NCBI GenBank assembly: GCA_030068075.1 | Contig: CM057825.1 | Location: 83,095,123-83,159,122 of the forward strand | Length of the DNA stretch: 64,000 nucleotides | Direction of reading: 5' to 3' | Source of the DNA: Paguma larvata | Taxonomy: Eukaryota; Chordata; Mammalia; Carnivora; Viverridae | Part shown: piece by piece, positions 1 through 10,513 of the stretch | How the letters are laid out: the number at the start of each line of letters is the position of its first letter | Numbering within the stretch: the stretch's first letter is position 1 | Notes under the pieces: model-generated | The model's input: only the letters and a program-made list of their open reading frames with translations | The model's database searches: none | Told to the model about the DNA's origin: nothing | Position numbers and translations under genes: made by a program

Positions 1-1265
1 AATCCGGCTCCATGCTTGCTTTGTTTGGGAACACAAATATGAATAAGACTTAACTTATAACTGTAACTGTTCTTTTCATTAAATAAGTATACTCTTGTTA
101 GAACACACACGCGCGCGCGCGTACGCACGCAATAAACAGCAACTATAGGAGTGGGTATAGAAAATATTTTATGCATTTTTTTCTAAGTAAAACAAAGAAA
201 TAATCCCAAACATTTTGCACATTATATGTTTCGCTTGAATTGAGGAAAAGAAGGTGGTCATTCTTTCGTACGTAAACAGGGGCAACGCCAGGTTGAAAAG
301 TGGGCAACTATCTACTTCCTGTGAGTTGAGGATAACTTTTCGGAGACCTACTCCAAACTGTTTCCCCACCAACTTTGTCCTCATACCTAACTTTTCATTA
401 AGACATAATTCAATTTTTTTTCTTCAGTAGCTACTTTGTGCTTCTTTTAAAGTGTAATATTTTGAAATGGAGGCTAGTAGGCGACTAGTTGTTCAAAACA
501 TTGATTTAGACTTGTTCTTTAGATGGGCTAGCAGAACACAAGAAGTGGCTCACAGAATACATGAGGTTTTTAGTTAAATGAAATAAGGTTCAGATGCTTC
601 TTACAGCAAGGTGTATCATTAGCTATAATAAGTGGAGGCATGGTCAGGGAAGTCAAACTTTAGCTTGGCCATGCATTCATATATTTATAAATGCAAATGT
701 CTTTGTGGTGAGCACAGAAAAATCATATAAAAGACAGGTAGATTCAAAATAGAGATTCAGATTAAAAATTGGATGTATTAGCAAAAACCCTGGGAGAGCC
801 CAGGAAGTGGTGAAAGTTCACTGAATATAAAACAAATATAAATATAGTAAATTAAGAGGCAGGAATTGCCAGTATTGACTCATACTCATCCACTTATATT
901 GCTGAATTGTTTACCAAAATACTTTCAACCTAGAAAGATGGCGCTAAAGAAAGAAGGGATTAGAAGCCCCATCATAGATATCATGTGCTTCATCTTTTAT
1001 TGTATTTTCAGTGAAACCAATATAGTTAAAAGACCTTGGGGTTATTGCTACTGTTATTCAAAAGATCAATAGCATCTAACATAACTGATTATCTTTCTTC
1101 CTTTATACCCTATTCTTCCCTCGCTTTCTTTGACACTTCTCTCCTTCAATTTTCCTCTTATGTCTCTAAATACTTCTTTTTCAATGTTTCTTTTATTTAC
1201 TAGGCTTCTACCTGTGGCAGTGTCAATCCAATCCTTGGATCCTCTCTTTTCTTGAAGTGATTGCA
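1..1265. other. Unique A+T-rich non-coding sequence
   Basis: I see no repeat that I recognise and no exon. Short open frames on both strands have no protein-like composition or known motif. The only marked structure is the alternating purine-pyrimidine tract at 103-131, listed separately. Confidence 0.6.
103..131. repeat. Alternating purine-pyrimidine (AC)n(GC)n tract, Z-DNA type
   Basis: 29 nt alternate strictly between purine and pyrimidine. An (AC)4 run passes into CGCGCGCGCGCG at 110-121 and then into TACGCACGCA. Eight CpG steps fall within 20 nt, which is unusual in this CpG-poor window. Such tracts can adopt left-handed Z-DNA under negative supercoiling. Confidence 0.85.
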
Positions 1266-2121
1266 TCTAATTTCATGACTTCATATAACATCTATTTGTT
1301 GACAACTCGCACGCATGGCTGCAATCCTGATCTCTCCGGAAGCAGCAGATGTATGTATACCATTGCCTGTCAGCCAACTCCATGTGAATGACTAAGCCAC
1401 TGCAAACCCAACTCCTCAAAAACATGCTTCAGACTGCCTCCTAAAACACATACCTTCCTTAGCCTGCTCCTAAGTCCATATCCACTCCAATCTCCCGTTC
1501 TCATCGCTCAGGCCAAACCCATGACAGGCATCCTTGCCTTCTTTCTCACGAATCACACATTCACTTTGTCACCGAATCCTATGCGTTCTACCCATAGGCA
1601 TTCAAAATCTATTCAGAGAATGTCCACTTTTCTTTTCCTCCTTTGCTACCACACTCACACAAAACCATAGTCATTTCTTTTTGGATTTTTGCAGTTGATT
1701 CCTAACTGGTTTCTCTGCTTCTACCTCTCTTCTTAGTCCCATTCTCTGTTCTTCTTAGCAGGCGGGCCCTTTTAAGATTCAAAGTAGATTATGGCTTTTC
1801 CTGACCTAAATTTTCCAGTGACTTCTCATACTCTTTGGAGTAAATGCCAAAGTTCTTCTGCTTTTCTATAAAACCTACAGGATGTGGCTCCGTATCCAAC
1901 TATCTGAGCTCATCCCCCTGAGTTTTCCAACTTGTTTCTCAGCCCCTATCATCTACACTGGCCTCTCAGGAACACATCTAGCCTCGGGGCCTTTTCACTC
2001 ACATACTGTCTCTCAGGGGAACACTGCTCTTTCAGATAACTTCCTTCATTTAGGTCCTGCTTTTCTGTCATATCATCAAAAGGCTTCCTTGAGTACCCAA
2101 TGTATAAATAAAATCTCTCTC
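1266..2121 (+). mobile_element. LINE L2, sense, 5' segment of an interrupted copy
   Basis: This is a pyrimidine-rich, strongly decayed stretch that follows the 3' part of mammalian L2 in order. It holds the region around 'ACTGGTTTCTCTGCTTCTAC' (about 1711), a degraded 'AGATTATGGC...CTCATACTCTTTGGAGTAAATGCCAAAG' segment, and the 'TCAGGGGAACACTGCTCTTTC' area (about 2014). The reverse transcriptase frame is full of stops. The same L2 continues after a SINE insertion and again after a foldback element, ending in the GAAT tail at 2764-2808. The 5' edge is approximate. Confidence 0.65.
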
Positions 2122-2135
2122 CCACTTCTAATTCT

Positions 2136-2350
2136 TTTTTTTTTTAATGTTTATTTATTTTTGAGAGACATAGAGACAGAGCATGAGCGGGAGAAGGGAA
2201 GAGAGAGAGGGAGGTACAGAATCCGAAGCAGGATCCAGGCTCTGAGCCATCAGCACAGAGCCCGATGCAGGGCTCGAACTCACAGACCATGAGATCATGA
2301 CCTGAGCTTAAGTCGGATGCTTAACGGACTGAACCACCCAAGCACCCCTT
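2136..2350 (-). mobile_element. SINEC_Fc-type tRNA-Lys SINE, reverse
   Basis: Read on the minus strand it has the GGGGTGCTTGGGTGGTTCAG-like head, the TCAGGTCATGATCTCATGG box, the 'GAGCCTGGATCCTGCTTCGG' segment and a TTAAAAAA tail. A perfect 14-bp direct repeat, CCACTTCTAATTCT, lies at 2122-2135 and 2351-2364. This fixes the insertion site inside the surrounding L2. It is close to consensus, so it is relatively young. It is not a functional tRNA gene. Confidence 0.95.
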
Positions 2351-2365
2351 CCACTTCTAATTCTA

Positions 2366-2590
2366 ACAAGGCTGCCAGACCGGGGGTGGAGGAGCTCCTA
2401 GTGATATTTATCTTTCAGATGAACAATAAATATTTCATTTTTAGCATACATATACCCCACATATTGCAGAAGACATACTCATACTAAAAAAATTAATAAT
2501 CCACAATATTGCATGGGACATGCTTATACTAAAAAATTCCTTTAAGTTCATCTGAAATTAAGATTTAACTTAATGCCCTGGCAAGTCTAA
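2366..2590. mobile_element. Foldback element with terminal inverted sequence
   Basis: The left end (GCTGCCAGAC) is the approximate inverse of the right end (CCCTGGCAAGTC). TCAGATGAACAATAAATA on the left faces TTCATCTGAAATTAAG on the right as another inverted segment. The centre holds ACATACTCATACTAAAAAA (about 2471) and GACATGCTTATACTAAAAAA (about 2518), with TTTTAGCATACATAT facing them as a stem. It resembles an ancient mammalian palindromic repeat that I recognise by pattern but cannot name with confidence. It sits inside an L2 copy. Confidence 0.6.
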
Positions 2591-2809
2591 ACCCATCCCA
2601 AAACTTCTTCTTTTATTTTACTTTTTCTCCATAGTATATATCACTTATCACATCTTTATTTGTTTTTTGTCTGTCTCTTGTACTAGGCTGAGGGCAGGGA
2701 CTTTGTTTTTTTTTGTATTTTATTTTATTACCAAAAACAATGCCCAGTGTGTAAAGAGTTATAGAATGAATGAATGAATGAATGAATGAATGAATGAATG
2801 AATGAATGT
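2591..2809 (+). mobile_element. LINE L2 3' end, sense, with GAAT tail
   Basis: The order 'CATAGTATATATCACTTATCAC', 'GCTGAGGGCAGGGACTTTG', 'CAATGCCCAGTGTG' and a (GAAT)n tail is the L2 3' terminus. It resumes the copy that begins near 1266. Confidence 0.85.
2764..2808 (+). repeat. (GAAT)11 tetranucleotide microsatellite
   Basis: There are 45 nt of uninterrupted GAAT units at the L2 3' end. An uninterrupted array of this length is expected to be length-polymorphic. Confidence 0.95.
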
Positions 2810-4320
2810 TGATACGTTACTATGTAGAGTGTGGGGATGTAGTCTACTTGCTCTCTGATTATCTCCCATGGTTTTCCTCTTTATCCTTACCCAGCTCCTA
2901 CTGGTCCCTGCCCAGAAAAGGGTCAGGATCTGAAGGCCTGGTTTGGCAGCTATGGACTTCTAGGAAAATTCTGCCTTAAACCTCCCTGCCTTCTGCACTG
3001 TCTTCTTTACCAAGCCTCAGCCAGCCTGTTTTGGTTTCTCAAGCTTGCCTGGTGTTTTATGCAGGAACCAAAGAGGCGGGGTAGTTTGGGGATTCTTAGT
3101 GGGCTGTGTTTGCAGAGGGGAAAACCCTGTTGGATAGCGAATGTCATTCTGAATTCTTTAGATGTCAGGGCAGAGCTCACAGAAAGTCATTGTTTATGTC
3201 TGAAACAAATCTTTATTATGTGATTGAAAATGTTCTCGGTTACTCTAACTTACTTTTATTAAAAAGTTTAATGTGTTTTTATTTCTTCCAGGCAGTAGAT
3301 AAAAAGGTGTCATACAAATATTGATTTAAAATCCTTGCAAGTCTGCCCTCTTTTCTAAATCTTTTTTTGCTCTTTGAAGACAAATATATGCTTTCATGGA
3401 CTTGCATGTGCATATGTGTATGTGTGCGCATGCGTGCATGTGTGAGTTAAGACCGCTTTATGTAGGAAGCAAATCACCATTCCTTTATTTTTAGGGAAAA
3501 AAAATTATTTTCCAGTCCTATGTTAACAAGTGAAATGTAGCAATACAGTGTATTATCTAATTTATTGAAATTAGTGTTAATAACTGCCCATCATATAAAA
3601 GTGTGCATGAACTCAACTATATCCCCTGAGAAAACCTGCCATGCAGCAATTCTAACACATGAAATTCTACAGTTTGAAAATTTAACTAGAAACAAGATTA
3701 AAGTGAGAATATACTTTAGTAGTATCGGAACCATTAAACAGGTAAGAAAATGTAACAGTTTGTAGAATAAACATAAACGTTCACTAAAATTCACAAAATT
3801 GCTGTAAGTTTTAAATTGTGAACTCCAAGTTTCTCCAATTCCAGGCAACAACTAGCACTGTAAAGTTAGCAATTACAATTTTAAGTGCCAACCGCGACAT
3901 TTTGTGATAAACAATCCACTAACCATGTTCAGTGGTACGTCAACCAGTAAAGTAAAAACTCCACTACTTTGTTCGTGACTTTACAGACAGCCTGTTTCCT
4001 TGCCAAATACGTTTTCCACATAGTGCTACCAGTAGTAGTTTTAGCCCTTCGGCATGTCTTGCTTTCATTCTTCACTGAGGGCTATTCCCAAACTTGCTGT
4101 CTCTTTGAGCCTCATGACTAACCTGTTCCCCATCCTCGTTTCCAGGAACCTTATTTCACGTCTTAATTTACAGAAAACAAAGAATCATCCCTCCACTTTT
4201 AGTTCTACCATAGAACTATAGACTTCTGTAATCTCTAGGCATGCTTCTTTCTTTGAATTTACCATAGCACAGAAGCATATTGTCCTTGAAATAAAAAAGA
4301 AAATAAGTGAAAACTTATAG
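2810..4320. other. Unique non-coding sequence
   Basis: I see no exon and no clear repeat here apart from the alternating tract at 3403-3444. Two overlapping opposite-strand frames (3565-3765 and 3591-3851) have no recognisable motif. Confidence 0.55.
3403..3444. repeat. Alternating purine-pyrimidine tract
   Basis: 42 nt are strictly alternating, mostly TG/CA/TA steps with GTGCGCATGCGTGCATGTGT in the middle. It contains several short palindromes and can potentially form Z-DNA. Confidence 0.8.
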
Positions 4321-4500
4321 AGTAATTATTGTATACCAAGTACTTTTCTATGCAGCTTACAAATAGTAACTCATCGAATCCTAATACAGCCTCCTGCATA
4401 GGTACTATCCTTATCCCTATTTTTCATGAAAGAAGACTGAGGCTTAGAGACAGTAATCCAGCCAGAGAGCAAAGCTCCAGAACCCTGGCTCTCACCTACC
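4321..4500 (-). mobile_element. MIR SINE, reverse
   Basis: On the plus strand the order is TACCAAGTACTTTTCTATGC, AACTCATCGAATCCTAATAC, AGGTACTATCCTTATCCCTA, AGACTGAGGCTTAGAGA and CCAGAACCCTGGCTCTCACC. This is the reverse of the MIR consensus from its tail back to the tRNA-like part. Confidence 0.85.
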
Positions 4501-5085
4501 AGGGCTCCTTCCCTGACCTGTGTATATGCAACTCCCCACCTGATCGGGAGATCCTTTAAGTTCAGTGGCTGATTATTAACAAAACTTGCATCTCTAGTGC
4601 CGAGCATAATTCCTGCATCATAGTAGGAATGACACAGTTTCTTGCTAAATTAAATGGAGGATGAAAAGGAAGGAGGGAGGGAGATCTAGAGGGGTGTATT
4701 ATCTTTTTTTTTTTTTTTTTAACAGCACACTTGTTATGTTAAGCTGTTAGCATCTTCTGAGCGCTCACCCATTTATTCTACCAAAGAAGCAAAGGGACAA
4801 CAAAACAAATCCCCACACGATGAAAGCAAACAAACAGATGAACTAAGTCCTATTTCTGCATAACTCATTTCTTCCAGGACATTGAACACAAGACATACTG
4901 GAGTTTAAAGTATTATTCATTCAGTCAACCACTAATGCAATAAATGTTTATTAATATATATTTAGCTACCCAGTTCCCAGGGTGGGGGTGGGGGTTGCCA
5001 CGTTCCCTTTCTTTCTTTCTTTCGGAAAAAGTCATCTTCTAACGTACATAATTTACTTATTAATTATATTAATTGGTGTTTTTTA
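4501..5085. other. Non-coding sequence with simple repeats
   Basis: It holds a T17 run (4704-4720), a G-rich tract with runs of 3, 5 and 5 G (4980-4994) and a short (CTTT)n array (5005-5023). 4590-4620 ('AGTGCCGAGCATAATTCCTG') may be a decayed L2 3' fragment. No gene is seen. Confidence 0.55.
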
Positions 5086-5149
5086 AAGTTTTTTTTTTTA
5101 TCTTGAGAGAGAGAGAGAGAGTGTGTGTGGGCCAGAAAGCAGCAGCAGC

Positions 5150-5181
<32 letters not shown>

Positions 5182-5264
5182 CTCAAACGTACAAACCATG
5201 AGATCATGACCTGAGCCAAAACCAAGAGTCAGATGCTTTAACTGACTGAGCCATCCAGGTGCAC
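5086..5264 (-). mobile_element. SINEC-type SINE, reverse, diverged
   Basis: The head (GTGCACCTGGATGGCTCAGT on the minus strand) and the TCAGGTCATGATCTCATGG box are clear. The body is replaced by expanded GA and CAG tracts. It lacks the consensus 'GAGCCTGGAGCCTGCTTCGG' part, so this is a short or rearranged copy. Confidence 0.85.
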
Positions 5265-5324
5265 TAATTCTATTCATTGTTAATGATTCGCCTCATCTTT
5301 CTGCAATGCAGTAAGGTCCACTAC

Positions 5325-5413
5325 TTTGCTTTATTCCCTGATATAACCTGGGCACATACAACCATGTCCGACACAGATTACATATTCAACAGATGTTTAT
5401 TAAATGAATGAAC
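5325..5413 (+). mobile_element. LINE L2 3' end fragment, sense
   Basis: 'ACCATGTCCGACACAGATTA' followed by 'TCAACAGATGTTTATTAAAT' and GAATGAAC matches the last 80-90 bp of L2 with substitutions. Confidence 0.75.
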
Positions 5414-6331
5414 TGGTGTTGAAAAAAAGCATAAAAGCATGAAGAGACCGTGGTGCATTTAGTAATGAAAAGGAATTGGCAGGACCGGTGTCAAACTGGG
5501 AACATACAGAAAAAGGTACAGTCAAGAGTCATTGAGAAATATGAATGATATTGCCAATAGCCAAATAGGTAATACAATAAAAGTAACAGAAAGTTTGGAG
5601 GGAAAAATTGGGATTTAAATTTTGATAAGGCTTCAGTTGAGTTGCACGTAGAACATCCATGTGAATTTGTGTAGGCAACCAAAAATTCCTAGCTACCTAG
5701 GACAATAAGCTATCATAAATTCAAAAAAAAGAAGAAAAGAAGCAGCAGCAGCAGCAGCAGCATGCCTAGAGATTACGGATTTACCAGTATGCAAAGCCAT
5801 AAAGATCAAAGTGTTCAATACCTGAATATTAAAGCCAGTATTTGTGATTTATTTCATAGTTGGTTTCTTGCTTTTTATCCTTCTGTTGCAAAAACATAGG
5901 TTGGAATACAGGACTGAAACCAAAAATGATATAAAATATATTCTTCAGAACTTAGTGTGTGTGAACGTATATGTGTCCATCTTGCTAACAATAAGATATT
6001 TGGAGTATGACCTGAAGTGCCTCTCATTTTGCTGACAGGAAGATTGAAAGGAGCCGACTAGTGACAACTAGTTCGTCTTATACATTAGGATTATGTTCAC
6101 TCACTGAGAAATGGAAAGGCTAGTGTTGCAGGAGAGAAAAGACAGGTGGGACGGGTCCTGTAATGAAGAATATTATGGAATTCAGGAGCACGACGAATGA
6201 AAATTTCAATTTTGGCAGGAGGAGGGAAAATAGAGATGACAGCAAATATATAGAAGTCCTTTAAGAAACAGGAAAATATTGGTGGAGAATAATTTTATGA
6301 GATTGATATTTTAGGGCAAATATAAGGCAAG
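5414..6331. other. Unique non-coding sequence with a triplet repeat
   Basis: I recognise no gene or repeat apart from the (AGC)7 array at 5741-5761. Small frames at 5491-5682 (minus) and 5844-6035 (plus) encode low-complexity hydrophobic peptides with no known match. Confidence 0.55.
5741..5761 (+). repeat. (AGC)7 trinucleotide microsatellite
   Basis: Seven perfect AGC units follow an A/G-rich leader. CAG/CTG-class repeats are often length-variable. Confidence 0.95.
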
Positions 6332-6386
6332 TGTATCAGTCAGGGTTCTCCAGAGAAGCATTTCAATATTTCCACCATTTCTCTCT

Positions 6387-6428
<42 letters not shown>

Positions 6429-6877
6429 ACATACACACATATTTATATTTCAAATATGTATATATACAGAAATGTAAAGATATTTCTAGAATAGGATATA
6501 TAGATACATCTAGGTAGAATAGACATGAATATATGCTACCCTATATGAAGACATTTATTTCAAGGACTTGGGTCCGTGCTTGTAGGAGCTGGGAAGTCTG
6601 AAAGCCACAGGGCAAGCCAGAAGGCTGGGAGCTCAGGCAGGAATTGATGTAGCCTTGAGCCAGAATTTCTTTTTCTGCTATAGGAAACCTCAGTTTTTGC
6701 TTTTAAGGCCTTCAACTTTTTAGCTGAGGCCCTCTACATGATCGAGGGTAAACTGCTTTACTCAAAGTCAGCTGATTATAGATATTAACCACAATCTAGC
6801 AATACCTACCTTTGCTTCTGATTAAATAACTGGGTACCATAGTCTCACCAAGTAGGCACATAAAATTAACCATCACA
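6332..6877 (-). mobile_element. Solo LTR, MLT2-type (ERVL family), reverse
   Basis: On the minus strand it begins TGTGATGGTTAATTTTATGT and ends in the characteristic 'CTGGAGAACCCTGACTGATACA', so it has the TG...CA ends of an LTR. Internal hallmarks are 'TAAAGCAGTTTACCCTCGAT', 'GAAGGCCTTAAAAGCAAAAAC' and 'TGAGGTTTCCTATAGCAG'. I see no internal retroviral sequence on either side, so this is a solo LTR left by recombination. The flanking pentamers (GCAAG, GAAAT) match poorly, which fits an old insertion. A (GT)18 array has grown inside it. Confidence 0.88.
6391..6426 (+). repeat. (GT)18 microsatellite inside the solo LTR
   Basis: (CT)5 at 6381-6390 runs straight into 18 perfect GT units, followed by ACACATACACACAT. 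The array lies where MLT2 LTRs carry simple sequence. Confidence 0.95.
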
Positions 6878-7074
6878 GAAATATTGTACGCAAAATTCAG
6901 GTTGAGTAAGAAACGAAAGAAAACAGTTGGTCCAAAGTAGCTCCCAGTACATATGTTACCATTTGTTGAGAAAGGTAGAGGAGAGAAGAATGGAAGAGTA
7001 GGAGAGAGGAAAAGACCCTAATTGAGAAGACAATGGCCTAGGTAGAGTATAAATCAGGATACAAGCATATACTG

Positions 7075-7310
7075 GGAAGCTCACTGGGCCCGGAAACAGA
7101 ACACCTGGTTCCCAACTTTGCATTTAGCAGGGGGTTAATTTGGCCATCCATTTCTCTGAGCCTAAATGCAAATGATTACACCTCCTTCTCCTGCATTAAA
7201 AGATAATTTTTCAAGTCAAAGAAGATAATGCATGTGAAAGACTTTAAAATATATTCATCTTTATATACACACATCTATTATTTATATTATTGTCACTATA
7301 AAAACATTAT
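7075..7310 (+). mobile_element. MIR SINE, sense, diverged
   Basis: 'CCATTTCTCTGAGCCTAAAT', 'AATGATTACACCTCCTTCTC' and 'GATAATGCATGTGAAAGACT' follow the MIR order (CTCTGTGCCTCAGTTTCC, ATAATAGTACCTACC, TGCATGTAAAGCGCT). Confidence 0.7.
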
Positions 7311-8120
7311 GAGCGGGCATCTGTCACTCAAATAGAGGTGGGGCTGAGGAAACATATGAACTCAAGAGATACAGCAAATTTAACATTGAAAGGAGATTGT
7401 CACCAATGCCACTGTCCACCTTATGTGGCCTAGTTTGTTCCCCCAGTCTTATCTATTGGAGCTGCTCACTTAGAGACCACCGTTGCTATAATAAAGCATT
7501 GATATCCAGTTTAAAGTCAAACTGTGATGCTGGTGAATATGTATTGCTTTTACTAGGTTATGGTGATCAATATGGAGTTAAACTCTACAAGTTCAAATGA
7601 GACTTACAGTCATTCTCTGAGTGAAGATTTAGCAACAAAGACTGCCGAGTATTTAATCAAAAGGTGATTCATAGTTTTAATCCTATGTTATTATTCCTTC
7701 TTCTAGCTTTAGGAATGTTTTAGTAATCAAAATGTCTACATGGAAGACAAATAATATGAAAGTCTTGAGTTATTGGATGTTCACAAATTATATAAGCAAA
7801 CTGCATTTAAGCATAATTAATAGCATATATTGTATTGTGATTAATGGGTGAGGGAACAGAAGAAAAATATTTATTTTTTTCCCAATAAAAAAAGAAACTT
7901 CTGTGTGTACAAACTATTTACTTTAACAAATCTGTGGATGAGGGAAAAGCACGATCATTACTATGAAAATGACGACACAGTTTCCACGTTCAAATGAAGG
8001 ACACTAGCAACAAGGATTGAAACCTGTATAAACTGGACATAACAAAATGATAATCCAAGACAAAATTTATGAAAATACACATGCTAGCAAATAATCGTTC
8101 TGTGACTAGCAAAGAAGTGA
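7311..8120. other. Unique A+T-rich non-coding sequence
   Basis: I see no gene or repeat that I recognise. The small frame at 7397-7600 has no known domain. Confidence 0.5.
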
Positions 8121-8334
8121 TTTTTTGCTTTTAAATGTTTATTTATTTTGAGAGAGAGCACGAGAGTGAAAGCATGAGTGGGGTAGGGGCAGCGAGTGAA
8201 GGAGAGAGAGAATCCGAAGCAGGCTCCATGCCGTCAGAGCCCAATGCAGGGCTGGATCTCGCAAACCGTGAGATCGTGAAGTGAGCCCAAATCGAGAGTC
8301 AGATACTCAACTGACTGAGCCCCCCAGGGGCCCC
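8121..8334 (-). mobile_element. SINEC_Fc-type SINE, reverse
   Basis: Minus strand: the head GGGGCCCCTGGGGGGCTCAG, the CTTCACGATCTCACGG box (drifted), 'CATGGAGCCTGCTTCGGATT' and an AAATAAACATTTAAAAG tail. It is moderately diverged. The possible TSD (GTGATTTTTT / GAGATTATTT) is weak. Confidence 0.92.
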
Positions 8335-9674
8335 GAGATTATTTCTTAGTAAAGAGTTCCTTTCAATAACTACATTGCTGATACATTTGAATATGTATTT
8401 ACAGATGATTCTTTGTTTGGTATAAAAGCTGGAAGGTATCCTAGGTAAGATGTTAAAACAGTTAGAAGGCTATGCCGATTAAAGGTTTATAACAAAGTAA
8501 AAAGTAAAAAGTAATGATAAAACATTTCTAAACTCGAAATGTAAATCAATGAGCAACATACTGTTCAGAATAATTACCCATAAAATTTCCGAAATATCTT
8601 AATTTGGGTGAAGCAAATTCTGTGAACCTCTATCAATCCAAACAAAATTCTCCTTAACTGGGGTTCTTCCAAAAAGCAGCTTTCTGAAAAGGGCAGGTCC
8701 TTTATTTTGGGAACTTCACCACAAAGAACAATAGGGATGGGAACTGGCAAAAACAAAACAGAAGAGGGGCAGGAGAAGTAACAGAGAGCTGATTACCACT
8801 GTGGATACTGGGGCTCAGTGTTGTGGGGGACCCTGAGAGAAATCATGTAGAATTAATTCACCAGGGGATTGCTTACCTGAGGCCAGTGTAGAGGAGGGTT
8901 TTCCTTTATGGTTCTCACACCCTATTGGTCAAAGTTCCCTTGATGGCGTGAATTGCCTACCTTTCCAGAGCCTTTTACTCTGAGGCTGTAGAGAAGCTCT
9001 GGGATAGAAAACAAGAGAAGAGGATGCAGCTGAGTCTGGCTATTAGCGGGCGCACCTGAGCTAGCTGGCTGCCGCAGCAAAGGCACACAGGTACCCTGCC
9101 AGAGGATGTGGAATGGGGCGCGACGTCTGTAAGATGCCCCTTCTTCAGATATTACTGACACAGTTTAAAATCAACCTTGATGGCAATTGGTTTTGAGAAA
9201 AGGCCATTTTTTTCCCAGAGAGATCTGCTCCAATGTCTTCAGCAGAGTTGAAAAGATTCACAGAACTTTAGATGAAAAGTTATCTTGGAAGTCTTTCTGT
9301 CAAGGCATAAGCTCTTCTATATTATGGAAAAGGAAGCTCCTAGAGGTTTTAATACCACATGACCCAGAACGGGACAAGACCTAAGTTGTTTTTTTCTTTT
9401 TCTAATAAAAGCTTTATGGTTTTTTTTTTCAATAAATACTGTTTTATTTCAATAAAATGAGATGCATTCGTTTGTTCATCAGTAATATTGAATGCATTCC
9501 TCCGCACACTACATACCTGTTTCTGTTTATCTGTCTCAAGTTAAAATGGTATCACTCGACTTTTCGTAGCATCTCCTACTACCACTAACAGAGCCAATAA
9601 AGAAATATGAATTCAGTTTTACCTCAGGTAAAACTATTTATATGTTGTATTTTCATTTTCCTCCATCTCTTTTA
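8335..9674. other. Unique non-coding sequence
   Basis: No repeat or exon is recognised. Frames at 8574-8756 and 8922-9161 (minus) and 9187-9384 (plus) are short and have no family signature. Confidence 0.5.
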
Positions 9675-9876
9675 AAATAAAGTACTTTATTTTTTCTCTT
9701 ATTTTAGAGAGTGAGAGAGCATGGGGGAGAGAGGCAGAGGGGGAGAGAGAGAGAATCTTAAACAGGTTCCAGGCTCAGCTCAGACCCTGATGTGGGGCTT
9801 GATCCCATGACCCTGGGATCATGACCTGAGTGAAATCCAGAGTCAGACGTTCATCCACCTGAGCCCCAGATAACCC
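9675..9876 (-). mobile_element. SINEC-type SINE, reverse, old
   Basis: The CTCAGGTGGATGAACGTCTG-like head and the TCAGGTCATGATCCCAGGG box are diverged but in order. The body 'AGCCTGGAACCTGTTTAAGA' and the GA-rich tract follow. It is one of the more decayed SINECs here. Confidence 0.85.
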
Positions 9877-9989
9877 ATTTTCCTTCCATCTTGAAACATT
9901 CTCCCACCTCAGTATGAAAATACCAGGATACTTTTTTTTTTCTTTTCCTCTCAAGTTCCTGACCATCAGTTTCTTTTTTCAGCCTTTAC

Positions 9990-10311
9990 CTCTTCCTTAT
10001 AATTTCAATATTGCAAGTGTCCTGGGCGGACTGTGTCCCCTTCTTCTTTACCGTCTATCCTCTCCTTATTCCACACCAACTGCATACAAAAGCTGCACAC
10101 GTGTTTATCTGTGGTCTAGCTCCCTCCTCTGAGCTCCAGGCCTTATTTCCCACTGCTCTCTGGATATTTTGGCTTGGATATTTCAAAGGCTATAGGCCAA
10201 ACCAAACATATGGTTTTATTTCAGTCCTGGCCCTCTTCACAGCTACTCTCTTTCCTCTTTGAAGAGCATCAGAGAGTATCAATTGTACAATCAATGATTC
10301 AGTGCCATCTT
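9990..10311 (+). mobile_element. LINE L2, sense, 5' segment of an interrupted copy
   Basis: The pyrimidine-rich L2 ORF2 3' region is heavily decayed. It runs up to the 13-bp TSD of the SINEC at 10312 and resumes after it. The 5' boundary is uncertain. Confidence 0.55.
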
Positions 10312-10513
10312 GTTCTTTAAGTTTCTTATTTATTTATTTATTTTGAGGGGAGAAGGGCAGAGAAAGAAAGGGAGAGAGAGAATCCAAAGCAGGCTCTGCA
10401 CTGTCAGCGCAGTGCAGTGCCAAATGTGGGGCTCAAACCATGAACCATGAGATTATGACCTGAGCTGAAATCAAGAGTCAGACAGTTACCCGAGTGAGCC
10501 ACCCAGGTGTCCC
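10312..10513 (-). mobile_element. SINEC-type SINE, reverse, in L2
   Basis: The minus-strand head GACACCTGGGTGGCTCACTC, the TCAGGTCATAATCTCATGG box and 'GCAGAGCCTGCTTTGGATTC' are clear. The direct repeat TCAGTGCCATCTT (10299-10311) / TCAGTGGCATCTT (10514-10526), with one mismatch, marks the insertion site. Confidence 0.93.

Noticed and set aside
1882..2292. 136-codon plus-strand open frame
   Set aside because: It runs from decayed L2 into a reverse SINEC across the insertion point. The C-terminal half is translated SINE sequence.
4980..4994. GGGTGGGGGTGGGGG as a G-quadruplex
   Set aside because: There are only three separated G runs. A fourth run would have to come from splitting a G5, so the motif is weak compared with 62560.
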